A stretch of DNA of 64,000 nt, taken from assembly GCF_016863295.1 (NCBI RefSeq), contig NZ_BOOP01000021.1, positions 62,001 to 126,000 on the forward strand, given 5' to 3'. The DNA comes from Planotetraspora phitsanulokensis (GTDB lineage: Bacteria; Actinomycetota; Actinomycetes; Streptosporangiales; Streptosporangiaceae). Shown piece after piece: positions 8,956 to 16,669 of this stretch. The notes below the pieces were generated by a model. That model searched no databases. It saw nothing but the letters and a program-made list of their open reading frames with translations, and had not been told where the DNA came from. The position numbers and the translations under genes were made by a program. Numbering within the stretch: the first letter of the stretch is position 1; each line of letters opens with the position of its first letter.

Positions 8956-9014
8956 GTCAACAACTGTTGGCATAACTATGCGCCTCTCGCATAGCCGTGT
9001 CAACAGTTGTTGGC
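8956..9014. promoter_or_regulatory. Twin TetR-type operators plus a central palindrome
   Basis: Two near-identical 16-bp, nearly palindromic elements, GTCAACAACTGTTGGC (8956-8971) and GTCAACAGTTGTTGGC (8999-9014), flank a perfect 7-bp inverted repeat, CTATGCG/CGCATAG (8976-8994). The set lies between the FAD monooxygenase and TetR starts, 43 bp centre to centre. It probably binds the adjacent TetR repressor. Confidence 0.7.
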
Positions 9015-9028
9015 CTACGCTCGTTGGC

Positions 9029-9583
9029 ATGAGGAGATCCTCCGAGGACACCAAGGCGTCGATCCTCGCCGCGGCCCGCGAGCGCTTCGCCGCCGACGGC
9101 TATGACCGCACGACCATCCGGGCCGTCGCCGCCGACGCCGCCATCGACCCCGCCATGGTGATGCGCTATTTCGGCAACAAGGAGAAACTGTTCGCCGCCG
9201 CGGCCGACTTCGACCTTCAGCTCCCCGACCTGGAAGGTGTCCCCGGTGACCGGATCGGAGCGACGCTGGCGGCCCACTTCGTGGAACGCTGGGAGGCGGA
9301 CGAGGCGCTCATGGTGCTCCTGCGTACCGCCGTCACCAACGAGGAAGTCGCGGGACGGATGCGGGCGATCTTCGCGGGGCAACTCGGTCCCATGGCCGCC
9401 ACCCTGTCGGGCGACCCGGCGACCGCCGCTCGGCGAGCCGGTCTCGTCGCCACTCAGATGCTCGGCGTGGCGCTGTGCCGCTACGTCCTGCGCCTGCCAC
9501 CCGTCGTCGAGATGACGCGCGAAGAGATCGCCGCCTGGCTGGGACCCACCTTGCAGAGATACCTCCTTGGCTCGCCGCAGTGA
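9029..9583 (+). CDS. TetR/AcrR-family repressor
   Basis: A 184-residue regulator. The N-terminal HTH is clear ('ILAAARERFAADGYDRTTIR' followed by 'DPAMVMRYFGNKEKLFAAA', residues about 10-55), with a helical ligand-binding domain after it. ATG 9029 is chosen because it directly follows the operator region and begins the canonical N-terminus; the long upstream extension of the frame is antisense to the monooxygenase. It is divergently arranged with the FAD monooxygenase, and the ligand is probably that enzyme's substrate. An acetyltransferase remnant follows in the same frame right after the stop codon. Confidence 0.9.
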   Translation: MRRSSEDTKASILAAARERFAADGYDRTTIRAVAADAAIDPAMVMRYFGNKEKLFAAAADFDLQLPDLEGVPGDRIGATLAAHFVERWEADEALMVLLRTAVTNEEVAGRMRAIFAGQLGPMAATLSGDPATAARRAGLVATQMLGVALCRYVLRLPPVVEMTREEIAAWLGPTLQRYLLGSPQ

Positions 9584-9774
9584 GGACGGGCCGTCGAGCA
9601 CGCCCAGGGACTGCTGGAGGCCGGCAAGGACCCCGAGGCGTGGACCTGGCTCAATGACAGGCAGCCGGCCGATCTCGCGGCGATGCCCGCGTACGTGACG
9701 CGACTGCTCGCGATGTATGAGGCCCGAGCCCTGACACCGTGGGCACAGATCGACATCCGGACCGGGGAACGCGA
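9584..9774 (+). pseudogene. Acetyltransferase (GNAT-like) fragment
   Basis: Directly after the TetR stop, in the same frame, the sequence reads as protein: 'GRAVEHAQGLLEAGKDPEAW', 'WLNDRQPADLAAMPAYVTRL' and 'YEARALTPWAQIDIRTGER'. This resembles the front of an actinobacterial GNAT N-acetyltransferase. There is no start codon, and the acetyl-CoA-binding half is missing because the frame runs into the 3' end of the convergent SDR gene. I read it as a decayed 5' fragment. Family assignment is by recollection of typical motifs and is moderate. Confidence 0.45.
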
Positions 9775-10518
9775 TCAGCCTTGGACGGTGGGACGGACGA
9801 CGATTTCGTTGACGTCGACGTCGTCCGGCTGGGCCAGGGCGTAGCCGATGGCGTCCGCGACGGCGGATGCGGGGATGGCGAGCTGTTCCGCCGCGGCCCG
9901 CGCGGCGGCCTGTGCCTCCGGGTCGCCGCCGCGGTCGGTGAGCTCCGACCGGGTGAAGCCCGGGCTCACGACGGTCACGCGCACGTCCCGGCTCTCCTGG
10001 CGCAATCCCTCGGACAGCGCCCAGACGGCGTACTTCGTGGCGCAGTAGACGGCCGCCGTGGGGTCGACCCGGTGCGCCGAGGTGGAGGCGACGTTCACGA
10101 TGTGACCGGCGCCTCGTGACCGCATGTACGGCAGAACGGCGGCGATGCCGTGCAGGGCGCCGCGCAGGTTCACGTCGATCATCTGGTTCCACTCCTCGAC
10201 GCGCAGCGCGTCGACCCTCGACAGCGGCATCACGCCCGCGTTGTTGACGAGCACGTCGATGCGGCCGAGCCGGTCATGGGCGGACTCCGCGAAGGCGCGC
10301 ATGCTGCCGAGGTCCGTCACGTCGAGCTCCCGATGATCGGCTCGGCCGCCTGAGGCGCGGATCTCGTCGGCGAGCGCCGCGAGCCGGTCCACGCGCCGCG
10401 CTCCGAGGACGACGTGGTGGCCGTCCGCGGCCAGCCGGCGGGCCGTCGCCTCACCGATGCCGCTGGAGGCTCCGGTGATGAGAACGATCTTGCTGGGAGC
10501 GGTGGACGGGCTGTGCAT
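9775..10518 (-). CDS. SDR-family oxidoreductase
   Basis: A 247-residue classical short-chain dehydrogenase. It has the NAD(P)-binding TGASSGIG near residues 15-22 with a following 'GARRVDR' that favours NADPH, the NNAG motif near 90, catalytic Ser in 'NVAST' near 143, and YxxxK as 'YCATK' near 157. ATG 10518 starts the family-like N-terminus; the upstream in-frame residues come from a perfect hairpin and are rejected. The substrate is unknown. It is divergent from a SnoaL-like gene, with the long hairpin at 10594-10642 between them. Confidence 0.9.
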   Translation of the reverse strand: MHSPSTAPSKIVLITGASSGIGEATARRLAADGHHVVLGARRVDRLAALADEIRASGGRADHRELDVTDLGSMRAFAESAHDRLGRIDVLVNNAGVMPLSRVDALRVEEWNQMIDVNLRGALHGIAAVLPYMRSRGAGHIVNVASTSAHRVDPTAAVYCATKYAVWALSEGLRQESRDVRVTVVSPGFTRSELTDRGGDPEAQAAARAAAEQLAIPASAVADAIGYALAQPDDVDVNEIVVRPTVQG

Positions 10519-10593
10519 GAGAACTCCTGGAAGACGCCGGACTCGCGGCAGGTGCGCCGCGGGACCCAGCGTGCGGGTGCTGTCGCGAACGGA

Positions 10594-10642
10594 GAAGGCC
10601 GTGTCTTCCTGGGTGTGGCGCCCCCAGGAAGACACGGCCTTC
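10594..10642. other. 20-bp perfect hairpin in a divergent promoter region
   Basis: Bases 10594-10613 are perfectly complementary to 10623-10642, leaving a 9-nt loop. The structure sits 76 bp upstream of the SDR start and 58 bp upstream of the SnoaL-like gene, so it would be transcribed in the leader of one or both. A normal 3' terminator is not expected here, since neither neighbour ends on it. It may be an attenuator, an insulating terminator or a small mobile repeat. Confidence 0.8.
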
Positions 10643-10700
10643 CATTCCCACATGGCCGGGCCGCACGATCAGAGTCCAGACCTCATGGAGGGCGACGATC

Positions 10701-11066
10701 ATGGCGAAGGTCATCACCGAACAACAGGTCGAGCACTGGGTCGACGGCTACGTGAAGGCGTGGACCACCGGGGATCCCGAAGACATCAAGGCCCTGTTCG
10801 CCGAGGACGCCGAATCGTACGAATGGCCGTACGAGACGGCGTGGATCGGCCGCCAGGAGATCATCGACGGCTGGCGGGCCCGAGCGCCGTGGCAGGAGGG
10901 AGGGTGGACCTTCGACTGGTCCCTGCTGGTCGTCAACGGTGACACGTTCGCCATCAAGGGAACCGGCGTCTATGCGAAGCTCGGGACCTTCGACAACCTC
11001 TGGGTCGTCACCCTCGGCGACGAAGGTGAGTGCACCGTGTTCCGGATGTGGAACAACGAGGTCTGA
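10701..11066 (+). CDS. SnoaL/NTF2-like domain protein
   Basis: A 121-residue single-domain protein with the NTF2-like cone fold pattern: helix 'VEHWVDGYVKAWTTGDPEDI', then 'ALFAEDAESYEWPYE', 'GRQEIIDGWRA', and a beta-rich end 'ECTVFRMWNNEV'. A GGAGGG site lies 8 bp before the ATG. Such proteins are small cyclases, isomerases or ligand-binding proteins, and catalytic residues are not conserved enough to decide. It ends 16 bp before the convergent XRE regulator. Confidence 0.8.
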   Translation: MAKVITEQQVEHWVDGYVKAWTTGDPEDIKALFAEDAESYEWPYETAWIGRQEIIDGWRARAPWQEGGWTFDWSLLVVNGDTFAIKGTGVYAKLGTFDNLWVVTLGDEGECTVFRMWNNEV

Positions 11067-11081
11067 GGGCCGGAAGGCCGG

Positions 11082-11909
11082 TCAGGTCGTGGAGTGCGGG
11101 GAACCCAGGTGGGCGAGGGCCTCGGCGCTGCGGCTGCCGGGCTCCGGCGTGCCGACGAGCAACTGCTGACCGGGAGCGTCGCGGACGTCGAAGGTCTGGT
11201 ACGTCAGCTCGATCCGGCCCGCCACCGGGTGGACGAAGACCTTGAACATGCGGGTGAGTCCGCCCACGGTCTGGTCGCGCCACAGGTCCCGGAACTCGGG
11301 CGAGGTCTCCAGGAACTCGCCGACGACCGCCCGGATCCGCGGATCGTCCGGGTAGTGGCCCGCGTTGAGGCGCAGGGCGTGGACGACCTGTTCCACGAGC
11401 GTGGGCCACTCGACGAACACGGCCCGCGCCTGCGGATGCCGGAACAGCACCCTGACCATGTTGGTCATGCTGGAGAAGGGGGACAGCAGCGCGGCGGCGA
11501 CGGAGTTGACGGCGAGCACGTCGAACGCCGGGCTCAGCACGTATGCGGCGGAGGAGGGAAACGACTCGAGCAGTTGCAGCAGGGCAGGATGGACCAGGTC
11601 TCGTGAGGCGTACGGGCCCGTGCTCGGGTTCAGCCCGGCGAGCCGGAAGATGTGGCCTCGGGCGTCGGCGTCGAGCCTGAGCGCCTGGCCGATCGCATCC
11701 AGGACCTGCGCGGACGGGTTGCGCTCCCGTCCCTGTTCCAACCGGGCGTAGTAGTCGATGCTCACTCCGGCGAGCACGGCGACCTCTTCGCGACGCAGTC
11801 CGGCGACTCGGCGGTCGCCACCCCCTGGCAGGCCGACATCCGCCGGGTCGAGGCGCGCGCGATGGGCCCGGAGGAACTCTCCAAGCGTGTTGGTGACTGC
11901 GGCCGGCAC
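11082..11909 (-). CDS. XRE-family regulator with MmyB-like ligand-binding domain
   Basis: A 275-residue regulator if the GTG at 11909 is used. The N-terminal Cro/C1-type HTH (about residues 5-85) contains 'GLRREEVAVLAGVSIDYYARLEQGRERNPS', split here by reading as 'GLRREEVAVLAGVS' plus 'YYARLEQGRERNPS'. The rest matches the MmyB-like domain ('ALLQLLESFPSSAAYVLSP', 'EFRDLWRDQTVGG'), thought to bind fatty-acid-like ligands. An in-frame ATG at 11999 would leave only 27 bp to the divergent lipoprotein gene, so I prefer the shorter form. It converges on the SnoaL-like gene. Confidence 0.83.
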   Translation of the reverse strand: MPAAVTNTLGEFLRAHRARLDPADVGLPGGGDRRVAGLRREEVAVLAGVSIDYYARLEQGRERNPSAQVLDAIGQALRLDADARGHIFRLAGLNPSTGPYASRDLVHPALLQLLESFPSSAAYVLSPAFDVLAVNSVAAALLSPFSSMTNMVRVLFRHPQARAVFVEWPTLVEQVVHALRLNAGHYPDDPRIRAVVGEFLETSPEFRDLWRDQTVGGLTRMFKVFVHPVAGRIELTYQTFDVRDAPGQQLLVGTPEPGSRSAEALAHLGSPHSTT

Positions 11910-12026
11910 GCTGACCAGCGTACTTCCCTCGTTTTCAGGGCTGGGCCGCGAGGAAGCCGGAGGGTGATCCCCGATCTTCACCGCGATGTAAGGTGGCATT
12001 TCGCATTCGCGGCTTAACATCCGAGC

Positions 12027-12299
12027 ATGACCGGCAGAAGCGCCATTGTGCGATTTGCGGGACTTGGGATGGCCGCACTGGTTTTGACGGGGTGCGCCAA
12101 CGACGACGAGATCTTCGTCTCGAACTTCAGCGACTCGCACGGCCGGGCCTGCACGTTCGTCTACACCGCCCGGGAAGGCGAGAGCTGGACCAGCAGCAGA
12201 GACGTGGACGTCAGCCAGCTCGACTGCGAGTACCCTCCGGCGGGCCGTACCCCGGGGCCGCCTCGGACGACCCATCTGGACGTCGGCCCGGCGGAATGA
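12027..12299 (+). CDS. Small lipoprotein of unknown function
   Basis: A 90-residue protein with a lipoprotein signal: basic N-terminus, hydrophobic core 'FAGLGMAALVL' and lipobox LTGC with Cys near residue 23. The mature part is short, polar and ends in a Pro-rich tail. Two further cysteines (in 'GRACTFVY' and 'QLDCEYPP') could form a disulfide. No family recognised. Lipidation would anchor it to the outer face of the cytoplasmic membrane. Confidence 0.7.
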   Translation: MTGRSAIVRFAGLGMAALVLTGCANDDEIFVSNFSDSHGRACTFVYTAREGESWTSSRDVDVSQLDCEYPPAGRTPGPPRTTHLDVGPAE

Positions 12300-12380
12300 C
12301 CGGCATTGGCATGCCTTATGCGTGTTTAATTCGATAAGACATATTCCTGTGCCGCCCACCGGTGACGGAGGAATGCCCCC

Positions 12381-13409
12381 GTGCGTCTTTCCGAGAAGCG
12401 TTGGACCGAGCTCGCCCGCGAGAGCAACCACTACGGTGAGCAGGCCGCGCTGCTCCTTCTCGACGGGCATTACGAAATCGCGATGGGCGCGGCCGGCCGG
12501 GCGATCCGTGCGGCGAGCAGGCTTCACCGGAACGACAAGGGTGACCGCGACGTCATCGAGGTCCTCGCGGACTACCTGCGCAATCGTGCCCAGATCCAGT
12601 CCTTGTGGGCGCGGACTCCGGATGTGTGGACCCCCAAGGCGACTGCTCTGATCAAGGGCGGGATCAAGGATGCCACCCAGGCGCTGAAACTGGTCGAGGA
12701 ACTGGCGGCGGCGCCGGACGCGAAGTATCCGTTGCGTCCGGCGGAGGTCCGCCTGACGCTGAGCGAACTTCACGGCATGGCCGGCGACATGGAGACGGCC
12801 AGGGAGTCGGCCGAGTCCTCCATCGCGGACTATCGGCGGCACTGCACCTCCGATGATCGCGACCAACGGCTCCCGTTCGCGCGAGCATTGTCCAGATACG
12901 CCGACATCATGATCGTGGCCGGCAGGGAAGCCGACGCCTTGGCGGCCCGGCGCCGATCCATCGAGCTCTCCCGGCCCGACGCGCGGCCGGACGGGTGGTT
13001 GTGGACCACACGGTACGACCGCGGCCTGGTCTGGCTGAGCACGCAGACTCTGGAACGGTTCTGCCATACCGCCTTCCTGCTCGCGGAACAACTCGCGGAA
13101 CAACTCGCCCTCGGCGACACCTCGGCCGCGGGGGAGGCGTTGCTCGCGTTGCAGGACGTCGCCGAGGGCTACGCGGGCCTCATCGAGTACTCCCCGTCGC
13201 CCCGCGACGCGCTCTGGAGCACGTCGCGGGCGCTGGAACGGCAGGCCGACTGGCTGCTCGCGGTAGACGAGCCGGAGTTGGCCGAGGACCGCATGACCGC
13301 GAGGGCCGCCCTGAACGGCCGGCACGCGCACGAGGTGGTCACCCGGCTCAGGGCCCCGCTCGGAGAGGTCGTCGAACGCCTGGTCACAGGGCGGGGAACG
13401 CCGCAGTGA
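12381..13409 (+). CDS. Helical cytosolic protein of unknown function (TPR-like)
   Basis: A 342-residue, Ala/Arg/Glu-rich protein with GTG start and a good GGAGGA site 8 bp upstream. It lacks signal peptide and membrane segments. Repeated amphipathic helices (e.g. 'GEQAALLLLDGHYEIAMGAA', 'AADALAARRRSIELSRP'-like segments) suggest a TPR-like helical repeat, as in many actinobacterial bookkeeping or regulatory proteins. No catalytic motif is evident. It converges on the MMPL transporter gene with a 38-bp gap. Confidence 0.65.
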   Translation: MRLSEKRWTELARESNHYGEQAALLLLDGHYEIAMGAAGRAIRAASRLHRNDKGDRDVIEVLADYLRNRAQIQSLWARTPDVWTPKATALIKGGIKDATQALKLVEELAAAPDAKYPLRPAEVRLTLSELHGMAGDMETARESAESSIADYRRHCTSDDRDQRLPFARALSRYADIMIVAGREADALAARRRSIELSRPDARPDGWLWTTRYDRGLVWLSTQTLERFCHTAFLLAEQLAEQLALGDTSAAGEALLALQDVAEGYAGLIEYSPSPRDALWSTSRALERQADWLLAVDEPELAEDRMTARAALNGRHAHEVVTRLRAPLGEVVERLVTGRGTPQ

Positions 13410-13447
13410 CCAGGCGCCCGGCGACTCGCCGATCCTCCGGCCGAGCG

Positions 13448-15724
13448 TCAATCCGCGGCGCCGACCGGCCGGACGTCCGCCAGGCCGGGTACGGCTCGGC
13501 GCCGCCGCATCGTGCGTGACGGCCACCAACTCGCCTCGCCGAGCAGCGTCATGATCGACGGCAGGATCATCGTCCGTACGACGAAGGCGTCCAGCAGCAC
13601 CGCGACGGCGAGGCCGAAGCCCATCTGTTTCATCTCGACCAGCGACAGGAACACGAAGGCGGCGAACACCGACACCATGACGACCGCCGCGCTGGTGATC
13701 ACCCTGGCGGAGCCGCCGATGCCTTCGACCACCGCCTCACGCGTCGGCACGCCCCGCAGGGCGGCCTCCCTGATGCGGCTGACCGCGAACACCTGATAGT
13801 CCATCGACAGTCCGAACAGGATGACGAACAGGAACAACGGCACCCGGGACCCGATGAATCCGGTGGAGGTGAAGTCGAGCAGGCCCTCCGCCCAGGTGTG
13901 CTGGAAGACCACGACGAGCAGGCCGAAGGCCGCCGCGGCCGACAGCAGGTTGAGGATCACTCCGACGAGGCCGAGCACCACGGAGCCGAACGCCGCCACC
14001 GTCATGACGAACGTCGCCACCAGCAGGAAGCCGATCACCCAGGGGAGCTTCTCGTTCTGGTGCGAGACGTAGTCGACGTCCCTGGCGACGTCCCCGCTGA
14101 CGGCCGCCTCGGCTCCGGCGACCCTGCCGACCGTGACGGGGAGGTGTTCGGACCGCAGGCGCTGGAGCGGCTGCCGCGCCTCCTGCGAACCCGCCGGGAA
14201 CGGGACCGCCAGCTCGAGCGTGCTGACCCGCCTGTCGGAGGAGGTCTTCGGTTCCGGAACCGGGTCCGCGGCGAATCGCCGATCCGACTGGACACGCCGC
14301 GCGAGGTCCCGCAACGCGGTGACGACCTCGCCGGAGCGCGCCGGGTCGGCCCGGACCGCGATCAGATGCGTCGCCTGCAGATGGGGGAAGGCGGTGGTCA
14401 GCCGGTCCCAGGTCCGCACGGCCGGGATCTTCCGCGAGAACGTGTCGGTGCCCGGCACGTTCAGCTTCAAGGTCACGGCCGGCAGCGCCAGCGCCAGCAT
14501 CGCCACCGTGGCCACGAGCAGGGTGACGACAGGGCGCCGCGTGGCCGGCCGCAGGATCGCCGCCCACACCCGCCCGCCGTCCTGCCGCTCGCCGTCCCGC
14601 CATCCAGCACGTCCAGCGCGTCCGGAAGCCGGGCGTACGGCACGGCGGGCCCGGCGGCGCTCGACCCGGTCGCCGGCCTTGGCCAGCACGGCCGGCAGAA
14701 CGGTCAGCGAGCTGACCATGGCCACCAGGACGGCGATCACGGTCCCGGTGGCCAGGGAGGAGAAGATCACGTCACCGGCCAGATAGAGGCAGGCCGTCGA
14801 GACGATCACCGCGAGGCCGGACACCACGATCGCCCGTCCCGAGGTGGCCGCGGCGATCTCCACCGCGGCCGCCGGGCTGACGCGGCCCCCCGCACGCGCA
14901 CGCTCCTCCCTGTCTCGCTTGAGGTAGAAGAGCGAGTAGTCGACGCCGACCGCCATGCCGATCAGCAGGATCACGTTGTTGCCCACACCCGCGTCCGGCA
15001 GCGCGTGCGAGGCGACCATCGCCAGTCCCATGGAGGCGGCGATCGAGGAGACCGCCAGCAACAGCGGCACACCGGCGGCCAGCACGGAACCGAAGACGAG
15101 CAGCAGGACCGCCAGCGTCACCGGGAAGGTGATCATTTCGGAGAGGAGGAGGTCGTCGGAGCGTTGCTCGTCGAGGCCCTGGCTCATCGACGGCCTGCCG
15201 GTCTCCGTGACGCGCAGGCCCGGGTTGGCCGCCTGCACGGCCGCGGTCTGCTCGATCAGCGGCCCGATGTGCCGCTTGGCCGCCAGTTCCTCGCCGTTCA
15301 TCACGATCGAGACCATGACGATCTCGCCGTTCTCGGAGCGGACCGGGGGTTCCACCCGATCCACCTCGGGAAGGGCGCGCATCCGGCGGGTGAGCTCCTG
15401 GACGGCCCGGTCCGCCGCCACGGCGTCCACGGGACCGGACGGGGACTCGATGAGGACACGCTCCGTCGGCGGGCGCGCCAGGTGGCCCTCCGCCGCGATC
15501 GCCTCGGCGCGGCCGGCCTCGCCGACCCGGTAGTCGGCGCTCGTGGCGCTGTTGGTCCCGGCCAGTGAGCCCGCTGCCAGGCACAGCGCCACGAACACGA
15601 ACCAGGTGGCGATCGCCCGCCATGGATGGGTGGCACTCCAGCTCGCCATGCGTACCGTGAGTGGCCGGGGGACGACTTGGGCGGACTCGGCCCGCCCTCG
15701 ATGGGATTTGCCTCGGAGCAGCAT
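13448..15724 (-). CDS. MMPL/RND-family membrane transporter
   Basis: A 758-residue inner-membrane transporter. TM1 lies near residues 32-55, followed by a large extracytoplasmic loop, a cluster of five or six TM helices (about 180-340, including 'GVGNNVILLIGMAVGVDYSL', the MMPL proton-relay region), a second loop, and another cluster from about 530 ('LFLFVILFGLSMDYQVF', 'SRIREA'). ATG 15724 is preferred since AAAGGAGAG lies about 7 bp before it. Relatives export lipids, siderophores or drugs. It lies downstream of the winged-helix regulator gene pair and may be controlled by it. Confidence 0.88.
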   Translation of the reverse strand: MLLRGKSHRGRAESAQVVPRPLTVRMASWSATHPWRAIATWFVFVALCLAAGSLAGTNSATSADYRVGEAGRAEAIAAEGHLARPPTERVLIESPSGPVDAVAADRAVQELTRRMRALPEVDRVEPPVRSENGEIVMVSIVMNGEELAAKRHIGPLIEQTAAVQAANPGLRVTETGRPSMSQGLDEQRSDDLLLSEMITFPVTLAVLLLVFGSVLAAGVPLLLAVSSIAASMGLAMVASHALPDAGVGNNVILLIGMAVGVDYSLFYLKRDREERARAGGRVSPAAAVEIAAATSGRAIVVSGLAVIVSTACLYLAGDVIFSSLATGTVIAVLVAMVSSLTVLPAVLAKAGDRVERRRARRAVRPASGRAGRAGWRDGERQDGGRVWAAILRPATRRPVVTLLVATVAMLALALPAVTLKLNVPGTDTFSRKIPAVRTWDRLTTAFPHLQATHLIAVRADPARSGEVVTALRDLARRVQSDRRFAADPVPEPKTSSDRRVSTLELAVPFPAGSQEARQPLQRLRSEHLPVTVGRVAGAEAAVSGDVARDVDYVSHQNEKLPWVIGFLLVATFVMTVAAFGSVVLGLVGVILNLLSAAAAFGLLVVVFQHTWAEGLLDFTSTGFIGSRVPLFLFVILFGLSMDYQVFAVSRIREAALRGVPTREAVVEGIGGSARVITSAAVVMVSVFAAFVFLSLVEMKQMGFGLAVAVLLDAFVVRTMILPSIMTLLGEASWWPSRTMRRRRAVPGLADVRPVGAAD

Positions 15725-15880
15725 GAGCTGCTCTCCTTTCCCTTGGAGGTGTGTGCGCTTCAAGGCACGCCGATTCGGCGTGGTCGCACGACTTCCGTTT
15801 CCGGGGTGGCGAGTTGCCGCTCGCCGCCCCGGCCTTTCATCAGGTGGTTCAGGACTCCGATCTGCGCGACCGCGCCCCGG

Positions 15881-16114
15881 TCATCCGACGCTTCGCAGGA
15901 GTTGCTCGACGGCGGCGAGCCGTGAGGTCAGCTCGGCGAGCTGGGCGTTCAGCCGTTCCTGGTTCTGGCCCGACTGCTCGGCGAGCTCCTGGTATCTCGC
16001 CATCACGGCCGCGTCCGCTCGGTGCTGGAGAAACCGGAAGTAGTAGATGAGGCCCACGGCGACGACGGTGAACACCGCGAACAGCGCCGCGACGGGAACG
16101 ATGATGTTCTTCAA
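15881..16114 (-). CDS. Small membrane protein with coiled coil
   Basis: A 77-residue protein: one N-terminal TM helix (about residues 4-26), then a charged heptad-rich segment ('ELAEQSGQNQERLNAQLAEL', 'RLAAVEQLL') predicted as a coiled coil on the cytoplasmic side. Its TTG start overlaps the TGA stop of the winged-helix regulator (TTGA), so the two are translationally coupled. PspC/LiaF-like or PadR-associated small membrane proteins share this layout, but no specific family is recognised. Confidence 0.7.
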   Translation of the reverse strand: MKNIIVPVAALFAVFTVVAVGLIYYFRFLQHRADAAVMARYQELAEQSGQNQERLNAQLAELTSRLAAVEQLLRSVG

Positions 16115-16470
16115 CTCGGGGTCTCCTGCACGTCTTTGAGCCCTTCCTCTTCGTCTGCGCGGAGCGCCGCAAGGACCACGTCCACCGTCAGGTGGACGTC
16201 GAACGGCACCAGCTCGAAATACTTCATCGCCTTGCCGTCCGGTGACAGCTCAAGGTCTCCGGTGACCAGCCCGGCCTTCTCCAGCCGCTCCAGATGCAGG
16301 TAGAGAAGGGGGCGGGACATGCCGAGCCGCCGGGCCAGTTCGCTGACGTGGACCCGGCCGGCGGACAGCCCGGCGATGACCCGGAGCCGCTGCGGATGAC
16401 CGACGGCGGCGAGCAGGGCCAACAGCTCCTCACTGGTCAGAGTCCCAATCCTGTCGCCTCGTGATTTCAC
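16111..16470 (-). CDS. Winged-helix (ArsR-like) transcriptional regulator
   Basis: About 119 residues with the GTG start at 16470; a longer start at 16578 is possible. The core 'LLALLAAVGHPQRLRVIAGL', 'VHVSELARRLGMSRPLLYLH' and 'LERLEKAGLVTGD' is a canonical winged HTH followed by a wing, with no metal-binding cysteines. It is co-transcribed and translationally coupled with the small coiled-coil membrane protein, suggesting that the membrane protein modulates the regulator. The putative start overlaps an ACCTGT-N12-ACAGGT inverted repeat (16469-16492), consistent with autoregulation or leaderless expression. Confidence 0.8.
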   Translation of the reverse strand: MKSRGDRIGTLTSEELLALLAAVGHPQRLRVIAGLSAGRVHVSELARRLGMSRPLLYLHLERLEKAGLVTGDLELSPDGKAMKYFELVPFDVHLTVDVVLAALRADEEEGLKDVQETPS

Positions 16471-16492
16471 CTGTAAGTAAAGACTGACAGGT
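16469..16492. promoter_or_regulatory. Inverted repeat over the winged-helix start
   Basis: ACCTGT (16469-16474) and ACAGGT (16487-16492) are inverted repeats, 12 bp apart. The arrangement covers the presumed start codon and promoter of the regulator gene. Confidence 0.4.
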
Positions 16493-16669
16493 AAGCCCGG
16501 CGAGGTCAATGCCGGTGTGAGGCGGGGGACGGGTGGTGACGGATCGAGTGCCTCACGGAGGGGGTGGGCCACTCCCACCCTCGAAGCTTTGCCCTATTTC
16601 GGGACGTTGTTGTTGAAATGTGCGGTTTCTTTGACTAGTAGGGGGTGAGCAATCGCGTTCGGGGGACAG

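Noticed and set aside
11910-13529. Very long minus-strand extension upstream of the XRE regulator
   Set aside because: It runs antisense through the 342-residue helical protein and lipoprotein genes, and its composition is that of an antisense frame in high-GC DNA.
13898-15568. 556-codon plus-strand frame antisense to the MMPL gene
   Set aside because: Arg/Gly/Asp-rich shadow of the well-supported transporter.
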